Positions 36,170-44,132 of a stretch of 64,000 nt of DNA are shown in pieces (the stretch's first letter is position 1; each line of letters opens with the position of its first letter). Source of the DNA: Claveliimonas sp034178805 (GTDB taxonomy: Bacteria; Bacillota; Clostridia; Lachnospirales; Lachnospiraceae); the NCBI RefSeq assembly GCF_050314255.1, contig NZ_JBNPMZ010000004.1, forward strand, positions 169,935 through 233,934, written 5' to 3'. The position numbers and the translations under genes were made by a program. Below the pieces are notes generated by a model that had not been told where the DNA came from, searched no databases, and worked only from the letters and a program-made list of their open reading frames with translations.

Positions 36170-37477
36170 TTATTCTATTGTAAATATTTCCACCATACAT
36201 TCTGCAAAAATTTCTTTTTTCAATCCATAGACAATATTGCTGATAACATACTCTCCATTATTTACAAATACTTCAATCAGATTATCGTCCACATAAACAT
36301 CCAGGCTATATCCCTCTTTTACTTCCGGAGTGAAAAACTGCATCCTGTAATTGCCACAGTCACAGAATACTTCGCTTCTGTCCGTGCAGATCCGATCCCC
36401 TTTTCTGAAGATTTTATAACCTCCGATGTTTACAGTTTCTCCATCTTTCAGATCAAAACTCACTCTATATCCCGCTTTTCCTGCTTCCTGAGGAGATTCT
36501 ATACGACGACAGAACTGTCTTCCCACATTCGGATGGGGACGGAAGTAAATGTGTCCGTCCTCCACTTCTACAACTCTTGGAATGCAGAACATGCCATTCC
36601 ATTTTCCGTCTACCGCTTCCGGCATACGCATCCAGGCAATAACCGTTCGTCTTCCTTCCTCATCCAGCGTACTCTGAGGCGCGTACAGATCCTGCCCATA
36701 ATCCAGAAACTGATATTCTCCCGACAGGTTCATCGTACAGGTTTCCTCATCAAACGCTACATTCATACAAATGGATTGTTCTGCATAGCGTTTTCCGTCA
36801 TTGATAAATCCCATCGGTGAGAACAAAAGTACTTTACCACCTTCTGTCTCAAAATAGTCCGGGCATTCCCACATATTTCCCAATCCTTCTTTTTCGACAC
36901 TGTTCACCATTGTCCATTCGGAGAGATCTTCACTTTTGAAGAAGAGCAGTTTTCCATTCCCGGTTTCAGACTTACTGCCCAGCACCATATACCAGGCATC
37001 TTTCCCACGCCATACTTTCGGATCTCTGGTGTGTGCCCTGTCTCCGATTTTTTTATCTGTAATCGGGGGAATAATTAGCTTTTTCCCGTTAAAATTGTCA
37101 AACTGAAAACCATCATCCGATACCATCATCAACTGGGAAGACTCAAACTTATCATCCAGACACAGATGTATATCATCCGGATCCGGTTTATTATAATGAA
37201 CTCCTGTAAAATAAATATACATGTGTCCATCATGCTCCAGCGCACTACCCGAAAAACATCCGTTCTGATCTTCATATTTTGTCGGAAAAAGTGCAATTCC
37301 TTTATGCTCCCAGTTAACCAGATCTTTGCTCACCGCATGACCCCAATGCATGGTTCCCCATCTTGGAGCATACGGGAAATGCTGATAAAACAGATGATAA
37401 TTTCCGTTATAATAAATAAATCCATTCGGGTCATTTATCCAATTTCCCGGTGCTTTTAAATGTATCATATCTTTCAT
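36170..37477 (-). CDS. GH32 beta-fructofuranosidase
   Basis: A 435-residue five-blade beta-propeller hydrolase acting on sucrose or short fructans. The three catalytic motifs are complete: WINDPNG (nucleophile Asp16), HTRDPK (Asp152) and MWECPDYF (acid/base Glu204). A short C-terminal beta-sandwich follows, so the protein is compact for the family. No signal peptide is present, so it acts in the cytoplasm after uptake of intact sugar by the linked ABC importer. A stem-loop (37508-37531) lies between it and the permease gene. Confidence 0.92.
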   Translation of the reverse strand: MKDMIHLKAPGNWINDPNGFIYYNGNYHLFYQHFPYAPRWGTMHWGHAVSKDLVNWEHKGIALFPTKYEDQNGCFSGSALEHDGHMYIYFTGVHYNKPDPDDIHLCLDDKFESSQLMMVSDDGFQFDNFNGKKLIIPPITDKKIGDRAHTRDPKVWRGKDAWYMVLGSKSETGNGKLLFFKSEDLSEWTMVNSVEKEGLGNMWECPDYFETEGGKVLLFSPMGFINDGKRYAEQSICMNVAFDEETCTMNLSGEYQFLDYGQDLYAPQSTLDEEGRRTVIAWMRMPEAVDGKWNGMFCIPRVVEVEDGHIYFRPHPNVGRQFCRRIESPQEAGKAGYRVSFDLKDGETVNIGGYKIFRKGDRICTDRSEVFCDCGNYRMQFFTPEVKEGYSLDVYVDDNLIEVFVNNGEYVISNIVYGLKKEIFAECMVEIFTIE

Positions 37478-37507
37478 ATCTACTGCATCCTTTTCTCAAA
37501 TCAGCCA

Positions 37508-37531
37508 AAGGAGGGTTGGAATCCCCTCCTT
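37508..37531 (-). other. Intercistronic stem-loop between ABC permease and GH32 genes
   Basis: On the minus strand AAGGAGGG and CCCTCCTT form a perfect 8-bp stem with an 8-base loop. It is not followed by a T run, so it more likely slows decay or causes partial termination between the transporter genes and the enzyme genes. Confidence 0.6.
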
Positions 37532-37538
37532 ATGATCT

Positions 37539-38399
37539 TTATTTTACCGCACCTGCAACAACACCGCCGATAATCTGTTTCTGAAGCACAACATACAGAA
37601 TCAGTATTGGTATTACGCACAGTAAAAGTCCGGCCATGATCGTACCATAATCTGCAGAATATGTACCGTAAAAACTATAAGTAGAAAGCGGCAATGTCAG
37701 AAGCTTCTTATCTGTCAGTACCAGTGACGGCAACAGGAAGTCATTCCAGAATGCCAGTGAATTCAGAATTACCATCGTTGAAATAATCGGTTTTAACAAT
37801 GGCAGCACAATTCTGAAAAATGTCTGTGAATGTGTACATCCATCAATATATGCCGCCTCTTCCAGCGCGATTGGAACATTTCCTTTTATAAATCCGTGGA
37901 ACATGAACACAGACATAGCCATGGAAAAGCCAGTATGCATAAAAATCAGTGTCAGTCTGTGATTCAGCACATTCAGCATACCTCCGTAAATACTTACCAG
38001 AGGGATCATGATTGCCTGGAACGGGATAATCATGGATGCTACCATCAGTGCAAATGTAATTTTAGATATTTTATTATTATGTCTTACAATGTAGTAAGCA
38101 AGCATTGCTGCAAGTAATGTTACCAGCACAGTTGCAGAAACGGTTACAATCAGAGAATTCTTAAATGCATTCAGAAAATCCATCTGAGTAAATGCTTTTA
38201 CAAAGTTGTCAAAAGACAGGCCCTTGATCGTAAATAACCATGAAAACGGGCTTTTAATGATATCTCTTTTCTGTTTCAAAGAGTTGATGACTACCATCAG
38301 AAACGGAAACATGTATGCGATAAATACGATCACCAGTCCCGCCATTGCAAGCATATTTGCTGCTTTTCTTTTATTTCCGCCAATTGTCGTCTGTTTCAT
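37539..38399 (-). CDS. Sugar ABC transporter permease, MalG-like
   Basis: A 286-residue inner membrane permease of the CUT1 carbohydrate importer type, with six hydrophobic helices. The cytoplasmic EAA loop is clear as EEAAYIDGCTHSQTFFRIVLP near residue 185, which docks the ATPase. The C-terminus (GGVVAGAVK) is typical of MalG-type subunits. It overlaps the upstream permease stop by 1 base. No ATPase gene is present in this locus; CUT1 systems of Firmicutes commonly share an MsmK-type ATPase encoded elsewhere. Confidence 0.92.
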   Translation of the reverse strand: MKQTTIGGNKRKAANMLAMAGLVIVFIAYMFPFLMVVINSLKQKRDIIKSPFSWLFTIKGLSFDNFVKAFTQMDFLNAFKNSLIVTVSATVLVTLLAAMLAYYIVRHNNKISKITFALMVASMIIPFQAIMIPLVSIYGGMLNVLNHRLTLIFMHTGFSMAMSVFMFHGFIKGNVPIALEEAAYIDGCTHSQTFFRIVLPLLKPIISTMVILNSLAFWNDFLLPSLVLTDKKLLTLPLSTYSFYGTYSADYGTIMAGLLLCVIPILILYVVLQKQIIGGVVAGAVK

Positions 38400-39271
38400 T
38401 ATGCTTCCACCTCCTGTTTCTTTGTCAGATATACCTGAAGACCACTAATACATGCAACAACGATAAATAAGATAAGTGCTTCCGCCTGACCCACACCAAA
38501 TTGTCTGGATGTAAATGCCTTCTCATACACATGCATTGCTGCCATTTCCGTGGATCCGTAAGGACCTCCTGCCGTCAGGGAAAGGTTTACATCGTATACC
38601 ATAAATGCACGAGACAATGTAAGGAAAAGACAGATGGTCACAGATGACATCATCAGCGGCATTACGATATTTTTCAGTTTTACCCATCCGGATGCCCCAT
38701 CAATACTTGCAGCTTCCATAACATCTTCACTCAATCCCATAAATCCGGCCACATAGATAAGGATCATATACCCGGATAACTGCCACACAGATACCAGTAC
38801 CATAGCCGCAAATGCTTTCTCCGGTCCTGATAACCAGGAAGCCTCAAAAAGACTCCATCCGGTAGACTCTCCGATATTTACGAATACTCTGGAGAATACG
38901 AACTGCCAGATATATCCAAGTACGATACCTCCGATAAGGTTCGGTGTGAAGAATCCTGCTCTGAAGAAATTCTGTCCCTTGATTCCTCTGGTCAACAGAT
39001 ATGCAATTGCAAATGCAATCACATTTACCAGAATCACGACTACGATTACATACTTAAATGTTAATCCAAGGGATACCCAGAACTGTTTATCATGCATAAC
39101 ACCTGCAAAATTCTTAAGTCCGATAAAATTCTTATCCTTTGTCACACCATTCCAATCGGTCAGTGTCAGATAAATACCATAGATAAACGGTATTACTACA
39201 ACTGCAAAGAAACAGAACATTCCCGGCAATGCAAACCCGCAAAAATCTTTTCCACTGTTTTTTGATTTCAT
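38399..39271 (-). CDS. Sugar ABC transporter permease, MalF-like
   Basis: A 290-residue CUT1 permease partner of the MalG-like protein downstream. Six membrane helices are visible, starting with FALPGMFCFFAVVVIPFIYG, and the EAA loop reads MEAASIDGASGWVKLKNIVMP. It ends at the first base of the next permease (1-bp overlap) and follows the binding protein gene by 18 bp, so the importer is made from one transcript. Confidence 0.92.
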   Translation of the reverse strand: MKSKNSGKDFCGFALPGMFCFFAVVVIPFIYGIYLTLTDWNGVTKDKNFIGLKNFAGVMHDKQFWVSLGLTFKYVIVVVILVNVIAFAIAYLLTRGIKGQNFFRAGFFTPNLIGGIVLGYIWQFVFSRVFVNIGESTGWSLFEASWLSGPEKAFAAMVLVSVWQLSGYMILIYVAGFMGLSEDVMEAASIDGASGWVKLKNIVMPLMMSSVTICLFLTLSRAFMVYDVNLSLTAGGPYGSTEMAAMHVYEKAFTSRQFGVGQAEALILFIVVACISGLQVYLTKKQEVEA

Positions 39272-39289
39272 AATTTTGTCCCTCTTTCT

Positions 39290-40666
39290 CTATTCCTGCT
39301 CATCCCAGTATTCCTGAACAGATTCCATCAGTTCCTCTCTGTCACTTCTGTCAGCAAGATATTTCTGCATAGCGGCACCAAGAACAGACCAGTGGTCATT
39401 CGGCACGATTGCTGCTGCATTAAACACCTTTCCTTCATGCACCTTCTCATAAATATCTCTGCTAAGCGGATCGGACGGCTCATACGGATTATTTGTAAAT
39501 GGAGGAATCACATTACATGTCTTTACCAGCATCTGCTGTCCGACTTCGCTGTATACAATCCAATTCAGGAATTCCTTTGCCGCAGCCTGTTCGTTATCAG
39601 TTGCCACCTGATCATCCATCATAACCTGCTTGGAAGGTGATGCCTGTATCTGCCAATTCACAAAATCCTCTTCGTCATCATTCATAAAATACGGCAGAAA
39701 CCCATATTCGTCCTCATTCTCTGCACCCGCTTCCGAAAGATTCGGCCATGCCCAGTTTCCGTTGAACCAAAAGGCTGTTTTGCCATCTGCAAGGTCAATT
39801 GCCATCTCATCATAGTCTGCTCCCAGCGGATCCGCCTTTGCCACATTATACTTTTTCAGTACATCAAACATATCCAGAAGCTGGCTCATTCTGTCGTATG
39901 ACTCAATTTCCAATTTGCCGCCTTCTATTTTTTCAATCACTTCTGCCGCTCCGTCAGAAGTTCCGTCATACGTCTCATAGATATACTGTAAATGATGTGC
40001 CCCCAGTGACCAGTCCTCTTTTGCCACCGAAACCGGTTTTTCTATTCCCGACTCTGACAGTTTTTTAAGAAGTGCTTCAAATTCGCTCAGTGTAGTTATC
40101 GTTTCCGGATCAAATTCCTCACCAAGTGCTTCCTCAATTACCTTCTTATTGTAGATCATGCCCCGGCCTTCAATACAAAGTGGAAAACTGTACACTTTAC
40201 CATTAATTCTCGTCAGATATTCCTCTGCCTCTGCTGTCCATTTCTCCCCGGACAAATCAACTGCCTTTTCTTCTGCCAGTGCCTTTACGTCCGTAGTATC
40301 CAGAATAGCCAGCGTCGGCGGATCCCCTGCGTTATACAGACTGATCATCTTCGTATAAGGAGAATCTCCATCTGTAACCGGCATAACCTCTACATGGACT
40401 CCTGATTTTTCCTCAAACTGTTTTCCCATCTTTTCCAGCGCTGTCTGAATTTCTGCCTTCGTGTTAAGAAGTGTAATCTCCGTCCCCTCCAAAGAAGAAT
40501 CATACTCAAAAGTGTCAATAGATGTATCTATCGGCCCCTCCTTCACTTCCTCACTGGGATCATCCGGATCACTGGCAAATCCAAATCTGCAGCCTGTCAA
40601 TGCTGTTACTGCCACTGTCACTGAAAGTGCTGCGGCAAGAAGACTTGTCACTGATTTCTTTTTCAT
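39290..40666 (-). CDS. Sugar ABC transporter substrate-binding lipoprotein
   Basis: A 458-residue family 1 extracellular binding protein. The signal peptide ends in a lipobox TALTGC (Cys26), so it is lipid-anchored. The body shows the usual pattern of this family (TPPTLAILDTTDVKALAE-like region, MIYNKKVIEEAL, WFNGNWAWPNLSE, AAKEFLNWI). The linked GH32, GH13 and fructokinase genes point to sucrose or fructo-oligosaccharides as ligand. It is the first gene of the operon, with a promoter at 40746-40774 and an operator pair directly after it. Confidence 0.92.
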   Translation of the reverse strand: MKKKSVTSLLAAALSVTVAVTALTGCRFGFASDPDDPSEEVKEGPIDTSIDTFEYDSSLEGTEITLLNTKAEIQTALEKMGKQFEEKSGVHVEVMPVTDGDSPYTKMISLYNAGDPPTLAILDTTDVKALAEEKAVDLSGEKWTAEAEEYLTRINGKVYSFPLCIEGRGMIYNKKVIEEALGEEFDPETITTLSEFEALLKKLSESGIEKPVSVAKEDWSLGAHHLQYIYETYDGTSDGAAEVIEKIEGGKLEIESYDRMSQLLDMFDVLKKYNVAKADPLGADYDEMAIDLADGKTAFWFNGNWAWPNLSEAGAENEDEYGFLPYFMNDDEEDFVNWQIQASPSKQVMMDDQVATDNEQAAAKEFLNWIVYSEVGQQMLVKTCNVIPPFTNNPYEPSDPLSRDIYEKVHEGKVFNAAAIVPNDHWSVLGAAMQKYLADRSDREELMESVQEYWDEQE

Positions 40667-40710
40667 GAATCTTTCCTCCTGTTCCTTTCCTTACTATATC
40701 TACTATTTTC

Positions 40711-40734
40711 GTAACCGGTTAAGTAACCGGTTAC
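40711..40734. promoter_or_regulatory. LacI-type operator pair 1 (downstream of importer promoter)
   Basis: Two perfect AACCGGTT palindromes at 40713-40720 and 40725-40732, 12 bp centre to centre. Their CG centres are typical of LacI-family sites. The pair covers about +5 to +28 of the binding protein transcript, a position that would block transcription. Confidence 0.8.
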
Positions 40735-40745
40735 TTTATGGTTTT

Positions 40746-40774
40746 ATAATAACACGCAGATTTCAGAACGTCAA
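40746..40774 (-). promoter_or_regulatory. Promoter of the sucrose importer operon
   Basis: On the minus strand TTGACG (40769-40774) and TATTAT (40746-40751) are 17 bases apart. An AACTTCA / TGAAGTT inverted repeat lies just upstream (around 40773-40790). Confidence 0.75.
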
Positions 40775-40837
40775 CTTCAAATCTGAAGTTTGTGAATAGT
40801 ATACGATTTGCTTTTTCAATAATTATGCACATGTTAC

Positions 40838-40861
40838 AAAACCGGTTACTTAACCGATTAC
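40838..40861. promoter_or_regulatory. LacI-type operator pair 2 (upstream of regulator promoter)
   Basis: AACCGGTT (40840-40847) and AACCGATT (40852-40859), again 12 bp centre to centre. The pair ends 5 bases before the regulator's -35 and lies about 127 bp (close to 12 helical turns) from operator pair 1. Confidence 0.75.
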
Positions 40862-40864
40862 TCA

Positions 40865-40893
40865 TTGTTCTGCTTTTAATTTTTTGCTATAAT
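40865..40893 (+). promoter_or_regulatory. Promoter of the LacI-family regulator
   Basis: A perfect TATAAT (40888-40893) lies 17 bases after TTGTTC (40865-40870), a weak -35. Position next to operator pair 2 suggests autoregulation. Confidence 0.6.
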
Positions 40894-40948
40894 AAACACG
40901 TATAAAAACACCATACACAGTAATTTTTTTAAAGGGATGTATCTATTT

Positions 40949-41980
40949 ATGAAACAGAAAAAAAACGTAACCTTCAACGACATTGCAAAATATACCAACT
41001 TCTCCAAAACTACGATTTCGCGGTATTTTAATAACCCCGATTCTCTCACTCTGGAAAATCAGGAAATTATCGCAAAAGCTCTGGTAGAACTGGGTTACAA
41101 AGAAAATAAAGTGGCACGTATTCTGGCAAACGGAAAAACAGAATTCATCGGCATTATTATCCCCCACCTGCACAATCACTACTATTCTGAGATGTTGAAC
41201 CAGATTCTTCTGACCTACGAAAAATTTGGATACAAATTTCTTGTTTTTATAGGAAACGAACACGAAGAAACAGAGCGGCAGTATATTGAAGAACTTCTCG
41301 CCTATAAGATAGAAGGACTGATTATCCTAAGCCATACCATTCCATCCAAAGAACTGGCAGACCTGAATATTCCCATTGTAACAATCGAAAGGGAAGATCG
41401 TTACGTATGCAGCGTCAACACAGACAACCATATGGGTGGAGTCCAGGCTGCAAGTCTGCTTGCCAAACATAACTGTGATATTCTGATTCACATCAATTCT
41501 CCGACCTCAACAGATGTCCCGGCATACGGACGTATTACAGGTTTTCTCGAAATCTGTGAAGAAAAACATCTGAATCATCGAATTATATACAGAGAACTAG
41601 GAAAAAGCTATGAAGAAATGCAGGAAAATGCCCTGGACATTATAACCGAATTAGATGAAATTTATCCGGGTCAGAAAAAAGGACTTTTTATTTCCAATGA
41701 TACGCATGCCAATGTATTTTTGAATCTTCTTATGAGAAAACACGGAAAATTGCCTGATGATTATCTGATCGTCGGTTTTGATGATTCTCCTATTTCCAGG
41801 GAAGCAGTTATCCCTATCAGCACCATTGGCCAGCAGATTGATAAAATCGCCTCTGAAGCTGTAAGCCTTCTGGTAGAACAGATGAATGAACGCAAAAAAA
41901 GAAAACCGGTTCCACTTAAGGAACCGATTCATAAAGTCGTCACTCCCATTCTCTGCAGAAGGGAAACAACTGAAAAATAA
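40949..41980 (+). CDS. LacI-family transcriptional regulator of the sucrose locus
   Basis: A 343-residue repressor divergent from the importer operon. The N-terminal helix-turn-helix is VTFNDIAKYTNFSKTTISRYFNN, followed by a hinge helix (KVARILANGKT) and a periplasmic-binding-protein-like effector domain (FIGIIIPHLHNHYYSEM, LIVGFDDSPISREAVIP). I chose ATG 40949 (MKQKKNVTF) over ATG 40937, because an AAAGGG site sits directly against the earlier ATG and cannot serve it. The effector is probably sucrose, fructose or a derivative. Operators with AACCGGTT lie on both sides of the intergenic region. Confidence 0.92.
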   Translation: MKQKKNVTFNDIAKYTNFSKTTISRYFNNPDSLTLENQEIIAKALVELGYKENKVARILANGKTEFIGIIIPHLHNHYYSEMLNQILLTYEKFGYKFLVFIGNEHEETERQYIEELLAYKIEGLIILSHTIPSKELADLNIPIVTIEREDRYVCSVNTDNHMGGVQAASLLAKHNCDILIHINSPTSTDVPAYGRITGFLEICEEKHLNHRIIYRELGKSYEEMQENALDIITELDEIYPGQKKGLFISNDTHANVFLNLLMRKHGKLPDDYLIVGFDDSPISREAVIPISTIGQQIDKIASEAVSLLVEQMNERKKRKPVPLKEPIHKVVTPILCRRETTEK

Positions 41981-42013
41981 ACGTGAACACAAATACATCG
42001 GAGGCTGCACTTC

Positions 42014-42994
42014 TCAAAAAGTGCTCCATACCGGACTATGATCTTCACATTTTTCCAAATGCGGACATTCCCCTCTTACGATAGCATAAAGAGGTGGACG
42101 GTCCGTATTTTCATATGTTTCAATTGCCTTTTCCAGCTTTCGAAGCATTTTCTCATGATCTTTGGGGAGTGTTCCCCGAACACGGAATTCAATATAATCA
42201 TGAAAACCGTCATATATCATTTCATGCGCTTCTGAAGAACAGGATTGCATTTTTCCCTCATGCTCCAAAAAATCCCTGCTCAGAATAGTCAGAAGTTCAT
42301 GCTCCTCCCGCAGATTCTCAAGTTCATCCGCCGGTTTAAAATTCCCCTTAACAATATCCTGATACAGCGGAACCTCCTGGCTCAGGAACATCGAAAAATT
42401 CACCACATGTCTCGGCCTGGTGCGTGCGAGGAAATCTGCCATAGCCTGAGCATTTTCCACACCGCGGTCCTTCCCCGCAACCCCAGTCATAATATGCGCA
42501 TCATAAATCAGACCTGCCCTGTGGAGACGTCCGACTGCTTCATATGCCTGTGCCAGATTGTGATCCTTATGCATAAAACGAAGCACATCATCCAAACCGC
42601 TTTCAATACCGATATAGAGATGACGGACACCATTTTCATATAAAATCTTCAATTCCTCATCCGACTTCTTAAGAACAGCCGTCACCGTAGCATCCATATT
42701 AATGCATTGACACTCCGGAAAATAGTGATGGATCATATCAAGAATCACCATCAAATGATCCGTAGGAAGCCCAAATGCATTCCCGTCACCCAGAAATATT
42801 TTCTCTGGTTTCCCACCAATATCATATACCCGCTTCAATTCCGCCTCCACCTGTTCTATAGGCAGCACTCTGTACTTCAGATGCCGGAACAGATTGCAGA
42901 ATTTACAATTATTATAGGAGCATCCCACCATGACCGGGAGCATGAAGGATGATCGCTCCATCGGTGCACGACATATCTGGCCTTCGTAATTCAC
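42014..42994 (-). CDS. Radical SAM protein with CX4CX2C cluster motif
   Basis: A 326-residue radical SAM enzyme. The cluster ligands are in GCSYNNCKFC (Cys25, Cys30, Cys33), one residue longer than the classic CX3CX2C; I know this spacing from a widespread uncharacterised group whose motif resembles CSHNKCTFC. The rest shows IFLGDGNAFGL, an ELKILYENGVRHLYIGIESG segment and a C-terminal RGTLPKDHEKML part, similar to Elp3/HemN-type barrels. I chose GTG 42994 because GGAGG lies 5 bases before it; the frame opens further up without a site. Reaction and substrate are unknown. It is convergent with the LacI gene. Confidence 0.85.
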   Translation of the reverse strand: MNYEGQICRAPMERSSFMLPVMVGCSYNNCKFCNLFRHLKYRVLPIEQVEAELKRVYDIGGKPEKIFLGDGNAFGLPTDHLMVILDMIHHYFPECQCINMDATVTAVLKKSDEELKILYENGVRHLYIGIESGLDDVLRFMHKDHNLAQAYEAVGRLHRAGLIYDAHIMTGVAGKDRGVENAQAMADFLARTRPRHVVNFSMFLSQEVPLYQDIVKGNFKPADELENLREEHELLTILSRDFLEHEGKMQSCSSEAHEMIYDGFHDYIEFRVRGTLPKDHEKMLRKLEKAIETYENTDRPPLYAIVRGECPHLEKCEDHSPVWSTF

Positions 42995-43067
42995 ACCGCT
43001 ACCTCCCACTAATTCACCACGAATTCATTAGCACACCATTATCTGAGCCTATTATATAATGCAACTT

Positions 43068-43382
43068 TTAGTCAACAAATTTTACAGCCGTTCCATATGC
43101 CATGATTTCTGCAGCGCCCTGGGTTACGGCGCTGGATGCATAACGTATATTTATAACTGCATCCGCTCCCTGCGCTGCCGCATCATCTGCCATACGTTTT
43201 GTAGCAATCGCTCTGGCCTCATTCATCATCTCGGTGTAGGAAGTCAGTTCTCCTCCAACAAGAGTCTTAAAGCTGTTCATAATATCCTTTCCCAGATGAA
43301 CAGACTGAATAGTCGTTCCTCTCACCAGACCAATCATCTCAAATTTCTTTCCTGTAATATAATCTGTGTTTACCAAGATCAT
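43068..43382 (-). CDS. YbjQ/UPF0145 family protein
   Basis: A 104-residue protein of the YbjQ (heavy-metal-binding-domain-like) family, known structurally as a pentameric ring but without a settled function. Typical segments are ILVNTDYITGKKFEMIGLVRG, the middle NEARAIATKRMADDAAAQGADAV (shortened: NEARAIATKRM, AAAQGADAVINI) and the C-terminal YGTAVKF. Length fits (about 105). It appears to be monocistronic with its own promoter. Confidence 0.88.
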   Translation of the reverse strand: MILVNTDYITGKKFEMIGLVRGTTIQSVHLGKDIMNSFKTLVGGELTSYTEMMNEARAIATKRMADDAAAQGADAVINIRYASSAVTQGAAEIMAYGTAVKFVD

Positions 43383-43423
43383 AAAGAATCCTCCTTCTTT
43401 ATTTGTATTATTAATTTAATACA

Positions 43424-43452
43424 ATTATACATCATTGCAAGAAAAAACGCAA
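43424..43452 (-). promoter_or_regulatory. Promoter of the YbjQ-family gene
   Basis: On the minus strand a perfect TATAAT (43424-43429) lies 17 bases after TTGCGT (43447-43452). Confidence 0.5.
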
Positions 43453-43538
43453 GAGCATCCATTCCTCACGGTATAGTAAATGTTCAACGAGACTTTTCAA
43501 AACCGATCTCAAAAACGCTTCGTGTTGGCTATGAACAG

Positions 43539-43985
43539 TTACAGTTTATCGGAATCCAGAATAATCGTAAACGGTCCATCATTCGTAAGACTCACCTTCA
43601 TATCTGCCCCGAAGCTTCCCTTCTCTACCGTCTCCACACTCTCCTTACACTTAGCGATAATATACTCATACATCTCCTCCGCCATCTTAGGCTCACCAGC
43701 CTCTATAAAACTAGGTCGATTTCCCTTCTTGCAGTTAGCATATAAAGTAAACTGAGAAATCAGAAGCAGGCTTCCCCCTACCGTATCCAGAGAAAGATTG
43801 GTCTTGCCCTGCTCATCTTCAAAAATACGAAGACCCAGCATTTTTTTCACCATTTTATCAGCAATTTCTTTTGTATCAGAATCACAGACACCAATCAACA
43901 CCATGAATCCTTTGCCGATCTCGCCGATTGTCTCACCATCCACCTTTACATCTGCGTGTGTAACACGCTGTATTACAAATCTCAT
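43539..43985 (-). CDS. dtd: D-aminoacyl-tRNA deacylase
   Basis: A 148-residue proofreading enzyme that removes D-amino acids (and glycine from tRNA-Ala) from tRNA. Family motifs are LLISQFTLYANCKKGNRPSF and TNDGPFTIILDS; the second is usually NxGPVT, so Phe replaces Val here. The N-terminus MRFVIQRVTHADVKVDG is typical. An AGGAGGAAT site precedes ATG 43985. A repeat element lies upstream. Confidence 0.93.
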   Translation of the reverse strand: MRFVIQRVTHADVKVDGETIGEIGKGFMVLIGVCDSDTKEIADKMVKKMLGLRIFEDEQGKTNLSLDTVGGSLLLISQFTLYANCKKGNRPSFIEAGEPKMAEEMYEYIIAKCKESVETVEKGSFGADMKVSLTNDGPFTIILDSDKL

Positions 43986-44049
43986 TTGTTATTCCTCCTG
44001 TTTGTCTCATGTGCTTTCATTATGAATTATAGCACATGAATGTCAATTG

Positions 44050-44132
44050 GGGACACCACAAATGTTAAAAAGGGACACCACAAACGTTAATTGGGGACGT
44101 AGCAAAATGCATTTTGCTACGTCCCCAATTAA
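44050..44132. repeat. 22-bp direct repeats plus 46-bp perfect palindrome (REP-like element)
   Basis: GGGACACCACAAATGTTAA (44050-44068) recurs as GGGACACCACAAACGTTAA (44072-44090), 18 of 19 identical at a 22-bp period. The third TTGGGGAC starts a perfect inverted repeat, arms 44087-44109 and 44110-44132 (23 bp each, centre ATGCAT, core GGGGACGTAGCAAAATG). It ends exactly against the stop codon of the ABC permease at 44133. There is no T run, so it is a poor terminator; it looks like a small non-autonomous mobile or REP-type element. Confidence 0.85.
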
